In this document: piece after piece, positions 31,743-37,827 of the stretch
Layout of the letters: the number at the start of each line of letters is the position of its first letter
Numbering within the stretch: the stretch's first letter is position 1
DNA from: an uncultured Bacilli bacterium
GTDB lineage: Bacteria; Bacillota_I; Bacilli_A; RF39; UBA660
Direction of reading: 5' to 3'
Length of the DNA: 37,827 nt
Assembly (NCBI GenBank): GCA_947624515.1
Contig: CANQKN010000005.1
Location: 1-37,827 of the forward strand
Notes under the pieces: model-generated
Seen by the model: only the letters and a program-made list of their open reading frames with translations
What the model was told of the DNA's origin: nothing
Database searches by the model: none
Program-made: the position numbers and the translations under genes

Positions 31743-33092
31743 ATGGATTATGAAAAAATAGGAAAATTTATTTATGAATTAAGAAAAGAAAAACAAATTA
31801 CTCAAAAAGAATTAGCAGATATATTATCGGTAACTACTCAAGCTGTATCAAAATGGGAACGAGGATTAGGATGTCCTGATATTTCTTTACTACGTCCCAT
31901 TGCTGACTATTTTCATATCAGTATCGGTGAATTACTAAATGGAGAAAAAATCAATCAAAAAGAAATGTTAGAAAAGGTGGATGATATTTTAATGAAAAAT
32001 TTAGAAACGATGCAAGAAAAAAGAAAAAAAGATCGGATTTTATTGATTTCTATTGTTATAGGAATACTGTTACTATTTATGGTTTTTAGCAGTAACTTAA
32101 TAATTTCTAATAAAGTCATCTTATTACTCTTAATTACTAGTATGATATGCTATTTACCAATGATAGTTGAGAAAAAGTTTAAAATAAGATATTTAAGTAT
32201 TCTATTACTGTTATTAATAGGTATGTTTGGAGTTGATATCTTTTGTGTTTTAGATACTCATAAAGAACCTTTTTTCTATTTTCATAAATGGCAAGAACAG
32301 TCTGGAGAAGTAAGATATGATAGTATTCTTTATTCCATTTATACCTGCAACAATTATGATAATCTTATTAGTTTAAAGAAAGAAAAAGCAGATGAATATT
32401 GTCGTTATTATTATAGTCCTAATCGTAGTAAACAGGCTAGTATCGAAACTGAGGATGGAATTATTTATTTAGCGATGTCTTATAGTGATAATCCTAACTA
32501 TAAGGGAAAAAATACTTATACGATTAATGGATTCAATCTTGATACTTTATATGAACAGGAAATGATAAAAAAGAGACAAAATATCGATTACAGTGGGATT
32601 ATCAAAAATGAAGAAAGAACCAATGAGGAAATAGATGATTTTATGAATTCCGTACATCCTTTTTTGGAAGTTGGCTCTTATGTTCCAGAAATTGATAACG
32701 ATTTAACAAACCTTTATCATTACCTATCTGATAAGCAATTCAAACAGAAAATTACAGTAGCAGACTTAAAAGATTTATCACTTGAAAAAATGAACAAGGA
32801 AACAATTGTAACCTTATTTAATCAAATGATAGATAGCACCAAAGATCAATTTGGATATACTATCCATAAAAAAGAAAACTCCGATTATGAAGTTATTTAT
32901 GTTTATGAAGGTACAGAACTTGCTTATGTTAGGATTCATATCAAAAATCAAAATCTTTCTTTAGATTCTAATACTGTAAAGGAAATCGAAAATACCATTG
33001 TAGGAATACAAAGTTTTGATGTTACCCAAAAATTAACATTAGGAAAAGAGTATCAAGAATTAACTACTTTTTTAAAAAGCATAATGCAATAA
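31743..33092 (+). CDS. Membrane-bound XRE-family regulator
   Basis: A 449-aa protein. Residues 1-66 are a helix-turn-helix of the XRE/Cro type (IGKFIYELRKEKQITQKELA, then TTQAVSKWERG). Three or four membrane helices follow in about 98-175, then an exported or sensor-like C-terminal domain of about 270 residues that I do not recognise. The ATG at 31743 has AAAGGAGGG upstream; longer in-frame readings lack a site. It may bind DNA at the membrane and sense an envelope signal. Its promoter abuts that of cotE on the other strand, so repression of cotE or of itself is possible. It ends in a terminator at 33132-33165. Confidence 0.8.
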   Translation: MDYEKIGKFIYELRKEKQITQKELADILSVTTQAVSKWERGLGCPDISLLRPIADYFHISIGELLNGEKINQKEMLEKVDDILMKNLETMQEKRKKDRILLISIVIGILLLFMVFSSNLIISNKVILLLLITSMICYLPMIVEKKFKIRYLSILLLLLIGMFGVDIFCVLDTHKEPFFYFHKWQEQSGEVRYDSILYSIYTCNNYDNLISLKKEKADEYCRYYYSPNRSKQASIETEDGIIYLAMSYSDNPNYKGKNTYTINGFNLDTLYEQEMIKKRQNIDYSGIIKNEERTNEEIDDFMNSVHPFLEVGSYVPEIDNDLTNLYHYLSDKQFKQKITVADLKDLSLEKMNKETIVTLFNQMIDSTKDQFGYTIHKKENSDYEVIYVYEGTELAYVRIHIKNQNLSLDSNTVKEIENTIVGIQSFDVTQKLTLGKEYQELTTFLKSIMQ

Positions 33093-33129
33093 TAAAAAAA
33101 ACGTTTATCGTTATCATTAAAAATATTTT

Positions 33130-33228
33130 TTAAGATATCATATTATCAATATGATGTCTTTTTTTAGTAAAATCTAATGCATTTTTGTATTCATCAGTAA
33201 GTTCTATTCTTGCAGGTATTCCTTGCAT
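33130..33228 (-). other. Possible tiny ORF or gene remnant (32 aa)
   Basis: On the minus strand an ATG at 33228 opens a 32-aa frame (MQGIPARIELTD, then EYKNALDF, ending DNMIS) with TAA at 33130-33132. It has protein-like composition but no ribosome site, and it overlaps the terminator of the plus-strand regulator. It may be the end of a decayed gene. The rest of the gap 33093-33304 shows nothing else. Confidence 0.25.
33132..33165 (+). terminator. Terminator of the XRE regulator
   Basis: A 13-bp stem with one wobble pair (33132-33144 with 33148-33160, 3-nt loop) is followed by five or more T residues on the plus strand. Confidence 0.82.
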
Positions 33229-33304
33229 TCTAGTATTTTAACCACTTAGCATTTATTAAATTTAATATTTGATAAATAACTGCTATCCAATGATATAATT
33301 ATTT

Positions 33305-34120
33305 TTATTTTGTATTTTCTTTACTATCTAAATACTTCATATTGCATTCTGATAAAATCTTCATTTGTGAAATAGCAATTTTATTTAATCTTTCGAGTCT
33401 TTCTGCTTGAGTTAATCCATCATTGATAAATACTGAATTTAAATTTTCTAAATTTGCTAAACATATAAGTTCATCTATAGAAGCATAATCTCTTATATTA
33501 CCATTTAAGTTAGAATTTTCTTCTCTCCATTCTTTTGCTGTCATACCGAATAAAGCCATATTCAGCACATCTGCTTCTTCTGCGTAAATAAAGTTTATTT
33601 GTTCTTTACTTAATTCTTTTGGTATTAAATTATTTTTAATTGCATTCGTATGAATTTTATAATTAATTTTAGATAATTCTCTTTTAGCATTCCATCCTAA
33701 TTGTTTTTGTTCTTCTTGTTTTAGTCTCTCAAATTCTTTAATTAACAGTAGTTTAAATTTGGGACTAATCCACATTCCAAATTCAAAAGCAATATCCTTA
33801 TGAGCGTATGTTCCTCCATATCTTCCAGCCTTGGATATTATACCAATTGCATTTGTTTTACTCGTCCATTCTTTAACGCTAATTTTATAACTATTTAAAC
33901 CAGCTTGACTTTTAATTATGGCGAATTCGCCATAATTAAAATTAGGATTATGAAGTTCTTCCCAAATTCCTAAAAATTCAATAGTATTTCTATTCCTGAG
34001 CCAATCTGATACAAAAAAATCCCCATCTTTTGATTTCAGCATATCAGTAATAGAAATGTAATCTTCATTATATATTTTAGTATAATTAATAATTTGATTA
34101 TCTACTTTTAATTCTAACAA
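33305..34120 (-). CDS. KilA-N domain protein
   Basis: A protein of about 271 aa belonging to the phage-type KilA-N family of DNA-binding proteins. It shows YISITDMLKSKDG, the FFVSDWLRNRNTIEFLGIWE block, NAIGIISKAGRYGGTYAHKDIAFEFGMWISP, and a long conserved C-terminal part (QINFIYAEEADVLNMALFGMTAKEW). The whole C-terminal half matches the common stand-alone chromosomal form. The best start is TTG at 34120, preceded by GAAGGGGG 7 nt away. The frame stays open to 34216, another TTG without a site, so a longer product is possible. No other phage gene is near, so it is an isolated accessory gene, inserted between ymcA and cotE. Confidence 0.8.
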   Translation of the reverse strand: MLELKVDNQIINYTKIYNEDYISITDMLKSKDGDFFVSDWLRNRNTIEFLGIWEELHNPNFNYGEFAIIKSQAGLNSYKISVKEWTSKTNAIGIISKAGRYGGTYAHKDIAFEFGMWISPKFKLLLIKEFERLKQEEQKQLGWNAKRELSKINYKIHTNAIKNNLIPKELSKEQINFIYAEEADVLNMALFGMTAKEWREENSNLNGNIRDYASIDELICLANLENLNSVFINDGLTQAERLERLNKIAISQMKILSECNMKYLDSKENTK

Positions 34121-34222
34121 CTTTAATCCCCCTTCTAATTTTGATAAGTTTAATTTATAAATTTTTTCTATATTTTTTATACAAAATACCTCAGCATTCT
34201 GATTTATTATTTTCAAATCATA

Positions 34223-35158
34223 CTAAATAAGTTGCTCTTTTCTAGCTATATTGATTACTTTAGCATGTCTTTTAGAAAGACCTGTCATGTCTATAAAATC
34301 TAATTTTCTCTCTTGATCTGTATGAGGAACTCTTCGTAATTTTTTTCTCTTTGCTACATAACCATTAGAAATATAATAATTACTACTGACATAGATTAAA
34401 TCATTTTCTAGTAAACATTGAAGAACTCTTAATAACTTTTCAAAATTTCTCGTAATATATTTAAAAGAATGAGTAACAAAAGGGCGATTATACTGTAGAT
34501 AAGCTTGAAGCGCTTTTGTTAATTCCAAACCAATTTCTTTGCTATAACCATCTTCTGTTACTGTCATCTTTCTTTCACTAGTAGTATTCATACCTTGAAT
34601 GCAAATATTACTACACTTCGTTACTTTTAGTTTTTCAAAATATTCCTCATTTTTCTTAGTATTTGCTAGTCTTTTTAATACTTGATAACTATCCGGATAC
34701 TTGGTTAAAATATTTAGATAATAGTCTTCTTCTTTTTTTAAATGAATTTGTGTTGATAAAGAAGTAAAATCTAATTCTTTAAAATACTGTATTGCACGAG
34801 AAGTAATCATCTTCATCTCATTTTTGATATTCTTAGTTTCATCTTCATAATCAAAAATTTGTTTTTCAAATCCATATTGTTGATAAAAAATAGAACCAGC
34901 CGATTCAATATAACTATTGCGAATAGCTACAACCACAAAACTGCGAATAAGGTTATTAGCCTCTGGCAAATAATAACTACCTTCTTCTAATCCTGTTAAT
35001 AAAATCGTATTTCTTATTTCTTCTTCATTCCAATGAGATAATAAAGAATAAATTTGATGACGAACATTTTCTAAAATTATTTGATTATGATGAATGCCAA
35101 AATCTAATAACTGTTTCTTTAAAATTTGATCGATATAATATTCTACTTCTTCTACCAT
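34223..35158 (-). CDS. Unrecognised 311-aa cytoplasmic protein downstream of ymcA
   Basis: I do not recognise this family. The protein has no signal or membrane segment and is mainly helical, with many charged and aromatic residues. The region about 215-270 (LELTKALQAYLQYNRPF to LENDLIYVSSNYYI) could be a winged-helix-like unit, and the C-terminus is basic (AKRKKLRRVPHTDQERK, then LSKRHAKVINIARK), suggesting nucleic-acid binding. Two Cys lie close together in KCSNICIQG. GGAGTATAAG precedes the ATG. It follows the YmcA-like gene after 9 bp on the same strand, so it is probably co-transcribed with miaB and ymcA. Its position equals the point where cotE would follow in Bacillus. Confidence 0.7.
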   Translation of the reverse strand: MVEEVEYYIDQILKKQLLDFGIHHNQIILENVRHQIYSLLSHWNEEEIRNTILLTGLEEGSYYLPEANNLIRSFVVVAIRNSYIESAGSIFYQQYGFEKQIFDYEDETKNIKNEMKMITSRAIQYFKELDFTSLSTQIHLKKEEDYYLNILTKYPDSYQVLKRLANTKKNEEYFEKLKVTKCSNICIQGMNTTSERKMTVTEDGYSKEIGLELTKALQAYLQYNRPFVTHSFKYITRNFEKLLRVLQCLLENDLIYVSSNYYISNGYVAKRKKLRRVPHTDQERKLDFIDMTGLSKRHAKVINIARKEQLI

Positions 35159-35167
35159 CTTATACTC

Positions 35168-35506
35168 CTAATTAAAAACTTGATCAAAGTAATCATCAAA
35201 TCGTTCTTTAATGGTTTGATAGATTTCATTTAAATTACTTTGTGTATGTTTAAAATCTACATATAAAGGAATTTGATTTAACATCTCTAAAAGATGAAAA
35301 TATTCTGTTTCTAATTCACTAGTATCCATTTTACTGGCTTCTTTTTTAACTAATTCCTTCTGAATCTTTTTAATCTGTTCTATTAAAGTAGTGGCTTTCT
35401 TATTCTTTTTCATTTTTTCTTTTAACATAAGATATTGCTGATACTCTTCACTATTTTTGATTATAGAAACAATTTCTTCTACCTTTTCTATAACAGAATC
35501 ATTCAT
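35168..35506 (-). CDS. ymcA: YlbF/YmcA-family protein
   Basis: A helical protein of about 112 aa with the YlbF/YmcA layout: an N-terminal helix pair, a Lys-rich central helix (KMKKNKKATTLIEQIKKIQ) and the QIPLYVDFKHTQSNLNEI segment near the end. In Bacillus YmcA works with YlbF and YaaT to assist RNase Y and to promote sporulation, competence and biofilm formation. Its place directly after miaB agrees with YmcA. The ATG at 35506 overlaps the miaB stop (ATGAATGA) and has GGAG 6 nt upstream; an earlier ATG at 35518 also has GGAG nearby. It is shorter than Bacillus YmcA, lacking the C-terminal extension with its iron-sulfur Cys residues. Confidence 0.8.
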   Translation of the reverse strand: MNDSVIEKVEEIVSIIKNSEEYQQYLMLKEKMKKNKKATTLIEQIKKIQKELVKKEASKMDTSELETEYFHLLEMLNQIPLYVDFKHTQSNLNEIYQTIKERFDDYFDQVFN

Positions 35507-36917
35507 ATAGTTCTCCATCCAAACTCCAAGTTTTCGCATCCGTTACTTTGATAGAAACGATTTTTCCGGTTAAAGATGGATCCCCCATAAAATTAATCAA
35601 TTTATTGGTATCTGTGTAGCCATATAGACCATCTTTCCCATTTGTATTGATTCCTTCTACTAAAACAGGAACTACTTTCCCTATCCATTTCTGATTATTG
35701 ACTAAAAAATAGTGATTTACAATTTCATTTAAACGATATAATCTCTTTTCTTTTTCTTCTAAAGAAACATTATCTTCTAATTTACTAGCAGGTGTATTTT
35801 CACGAGGAGAATAAATAAAAGTAAAAGCATTATCAAACTGACATTCTTCTACTAAAGAAAGAGTTTCCATAAAATCTTCTTCAGTCTCTCCAGGAAAACC
35901 AACAATAATATCAGTTGAAATACTAACATTAGGAATTGTATCTTTAATCTTATGAAACAACTCTAAATAACTTTCTTTCGTATAACGCCTTCCCATTAAC
36001 TTTAAAATACGACTAGATCCAGATTGTACAGGTAAATGAACACTTGGCATAACATTTGGATATTTGGCAATAACTTCAATCATCTGATCCGTAAAATCCC
36101 AAGGATGACTAGTCATGAAACGAACGCGTGGTATCCCTGTTTTGGCTACATCTTCTAATAAGTTTTCCATCCTATAATCATAATCAAAGTCTTTACCATA
36201 GGCATTTACATTCTGTCCAAGTAAAGTTACTTCCTGATATCCTTCTCTTACTAAAGTTTCTACTTCTTTTAAAATATCTTCTTTTTTTCTACTTCTTTGC
36301 TTTCCTCTAGTATAAGGAACGATACAGTAAGTACAAAATTTATCACAACCATAAATAATATTTACAAAAGCTTTATAAGAATTAGCTCGTTTTACAGGAA
36401 GTCCCTCTATTAAATTACCTTCCTTACTATATACTTCAATTTCCTGATGATTACTTTTTAAATTCTTACTTAATAAATTAGGAAGACTATGCAAATTATG
36501 AGTTCCAAACACAAAATTCACAAACTTGTATTTATGAAGGATATCTTCTATAACACCTTCTTCTTGAGCCATGCATCCACAAAGGCCAATAATTAAATCT
36601 TTATTTTCTTCCTTTAAATGTTTCAATCTCCCTAACATTCCAAAAGCTTTATTATGAGCATTTTCACGAATACTACAAGTGTTTAATAATACTAAATCTG
36701 CTTTTTCATAATCATTTTCTTCTTGAAAACCTAATTCTTCTAATAGAGCTTTTATATTTTCACTATCATGTTCATTCATTTGACAACCATAGGTTTTGAC
36801 ATGATAAGTTTTTCCTACACCAATATTTTTTAAACTAGAATCAAATTTATATTCTTCACGAATCACTTGTTCTTTGTTTCTTACCTTTGCTTCCTTATAA
36901 TTTGGTAATTGCATCAT
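35499..36917 (-). CDS. miaB: tRNA-2-methylthio-N6-dimethylallyladenosine synthase MiaB
   Basis: A 472-aa radical-SAM enzyme that adds the methylthio group to i6A at position 37 of tRNAs. The N-terminal domain holds three cluster Cys (YGCQMNEHDSE near 45, NTCSIRENA near 81, GCMAQ near 115). The SAM motif YGCDKFCTYCIVPYTRG lies near 187-203 with CxxxCxxC, and a C-terminal TRAM domain ends the protein. Length is typical of Bacillus MiaB. AGGAAG precedes the ATG at 36917, and a promoter lies at 36937-36964. Its TGA overlaps the start of the ymcA gene, showing coupling. Confidence 0.96.
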   Translation of the reverse strand: MMQLPNYKEAKVRNKEQVIREEYKFDSSLKNIGVGKTYHVKTYGCQMNEHDSENIKALLEELGFQEENDYEKADLVLLNTCSIRENAHNKAFGMLGRLKHLKEENKDLIIGLCGCMAQEEGVIEDILHKYKFVNFVFGTHNLHSLPNLLSKNLKSNHQEIEVYSKEGNLIEGLPVKRANSYKAFVNIIYGCDKFCTYCIVPYTRGKQRSRKKEDILKEVETLVREGYQEVTLLGQNVNAYGKDFDYDYRMENLLEDVAKTGIPRVRFMTSHPWDFTDQMIEVIAKYPNVMPSVHLPVQSGSSRILKLMGRRYTKESYLELFHKIKDTIPNVSISTDIIVGFPGETEEDFMETLSLVEECQFDNAFTFIYSPRENTPASKLEDNVSLEEKEKRLYRLNEIVNHYFLVNNQKWIGKVVPVLVEGINTNGKDGLYGYTDTNKLINFMGDPSLTGKIVSIKVTDAKTWSLDGELYE

Positions 36918-36936
36918 ACCACTTCCTTACATCCAT

Positions 36937-36964
36937 ATTATATAATAAACTTGCTACAATTCAA
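36937..36964 (-). promoter_or_regulatory. Sigma-A promoter of miaB-ymcA
   Basis: TTGAAT (36959-36964) and TATAAT (36937-36942) are 16 bp apart on the minus strand, 19 bp before the miaB start. Confidence 0.75.
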
Positions 36965-36991
36965 ACAAAAACAATGCATTAAGCATTGCTT
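36962..36991 (-). terminator. Terminator of the ankyrin gene
   Basis: A 9-bp stem with one wobble pair (36969-36977 with 36983-36991, 5-nt loop) overlaps the TAA stop and runs into a T-rich tail on the minus strand. It abuts the -35 box of miaB. Confidence 0.75.
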
Positions 36992-37674
36992 TCTTGTAAG
37001 ACATCATTAATGATAAAATCTATTTTTGTTGATTTTTGACTATTCAATACTTCCTGTTTAATAAGTTCAAAATTATTTTTTATAAATTCAATTAATTTTT
37101 GCATTCTTGGAAGTAATTCTTTTTCTGTTAAATTGTTAATAATAATCTCTAGATTTGTTAATTTTGAATATTTCCCGTATTTATTACTTTTGATATAAGT
37201 ATCATATAAATGTTTAAAGGATACTACATCAATATTATTAAATCTAGAATCTTCCAAAATTTTAACAGTTGTATAAATATAATTTTCGTTAATAGATTTA
37301 TCTAAAATTGTCTCCCCATTATTATTTTTTATATTTGGTAAAAAATCTTTATTCTTTCTTAATTTTGAAATAATATCAATAACATTTACATAGTTCATAG
37401 ATACTAGAATGTGAGCAAATGTGTTTCCATCTAAGTTTTGGTGGTTAACATCCCAATCTTTATTGCTCATATGATAAAGTACTGTATCATAAGCACCACA
37501 TTTTAATAATCTTACTAGAATATTATTTCCTGCTTCATCGCAAATATTGATATCTACTTTTTTCTTTTTTAGTAACATATCAACAAATTCGATATGATCC
37601 TCTTTAATTAGTTCAAATACCAGGGACGGATCCTCTTCCACTAGTTCCATTGTCTTTGTCTCATTATAAAACAT
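36979..37674 (-). CDS. Ankyrin-repeat protein
   Basis: A 231-aa cytoplasmic protein. Three or four divergent ankyrin repeats fill about residues 20-140 (for example DEAGNNILVRLLKCG, NLDGNTFAHILVSMNY and NNNGETILDKSINENY). The C-terminal third is helical and Lys/Asn/Ile-rich without recognisable repeats. Ankyrin repeats bind other proteins; the partner is unknown. There is no signal peptide. AGAGGTG precedes the ATG, a good promoter lies at 37707-37735, and it has its own terminator, so it is a single-gene unit. Confidence 0.8.
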   Translation of the reverse strand: MFYNETKTMELVEEDPSLVFELIKEDHIEFVDMLLKKKKVDINICDEAGNNILVRLLKCGAYDTVLYHMSNKDWDVNHQNLDGNTFAHILVSMNYVNVIDIISKLRKNKDFLPNIKNNNGETILDKSINENYIYTTVKILEDSRFNNIDVVSFKHLYDTYIKSNKYGKYSKLTNLEIIINNLTEKELLPRMQKLIEFIKNNFELIKQEVLNSQKSTKIDFIINDVLQESNA

Positions 37675-37706
37675 TTTAACACCTCTTATACACGGGACAA
37701 TTCATT

Positions 37707-37735
37707 ATTCTACCAAAAAAAGAGGTCCTTGTCAA
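37707..37735 (-). promoter_or_regulatory. Sigma-A promoter of the ankyrin gene
   Basis: TTGACA (37730-37735) and TAGAAT (37707-37712) are 17 bp apart on the minus strand, 32 bp before the start. The remaining 37736-37827 is AT-rich with nothing recognised. Confidence 0.82.
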
Positions 37736-37827
37736 ATTATACATTTACTTTGATGTAGTAAACTAGATGTGGGAAAATAAAAAATTATATAAAAAAAGAG
37801 AAAACACTCAAAAACTAAAAACTGTTA

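Overview
The window is strongly AT-rich, uses Shine-Dalgarno sites of the AAGGAGG type and sigma-A promoters, and ends several genes with TGA (miaB, the 523-aa membrane gene and the short VirB4 half). It therefore uses the standard bacterial code. Housekeeping genes (rseP, cdsA, uppS, rpsP, khpA, miaB, a YlbF/YmcA protein) and a CotE-like spore coat gene point to a low-GC Bacilli-type Firmicute, possibly one of the AT-rich gut lineages near RF39/RFN20. The lineage is inference; the gene families are read from the proteins.

Positions 1-26094 hold one large minus-strand secretion/pilus locus of 20 genes, plus a rhodanese gene at its far end. Reading in the direction of transcription, the first block (26094 to 14591) holds a polytopic membrane protein, a 611-aa anchored protein with an Ig-like domain, a class B-like sortase, a 944-aa cysteine-rich secreted protein, a small anchored protein, a CpaB-like SAF protein and the Tad motor (TadA/CpaF ATPase, TadB, TadC). 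After a terminator, a second unit with its own extended -10 promoter makes a 54-aa Flp-like pilin (missed by ordinary length cut-offs), a TadE-like pseudopilin and a degenerate TadZ/CpaE. A third unit with a strong promoter makes a 107-aa VirB2-like pilin and ends at a 13-bp terminator. The fourth unit (12222 to 518) is a type IV secretion core: an exported protein ending in a second VirB2-like hairpin, VirB6/TrbL, PrgI/VirB3, VirB4 split into two genes, a SpoIID-NlpC/P60 wall-remodelling fusion, a lipoprotein and a VirD4/TraG coupling ATPase. No relaxase, integrase, VirB11 or att site is seen, and one flank is core chromosome. The best reading is a resident Tad/T4SS chimera for protein export, adhesion or DNA movement rather than an ordinary conjugative element. 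Exported parts are unusually rich in paired cysteines, and a thioredoxin-fold lipoprotein gene lies divergently at the head of the locus.

Positions 26197-30966 are core and accessory genes: the Trx-like lipoprotein (+), rseP-cdsA-uppS (envelope biogenesis operon, -), a PF06541-type membrane protein (+), rpsP-khpA (-, perfect TTGACA-17-TATAAT promoter) and a ferritin-like protein (-).

Positions 31025-36917 keep the order miaB - ymcA - cotE familiar from Bacillus, but a 311-aa unknown gene, a KilA-N gene and a divergent membrane-bound XRE regulator separate ymcA from cotE. A sequence matching the mother-cell sigma-E/sigma-K -10 element lies just upstream of cotE. The window ends with an ankyrin-repeat gene. 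No tRNA, rRNA, CRISPR array, insertion sequence or riboswitch was recognised.
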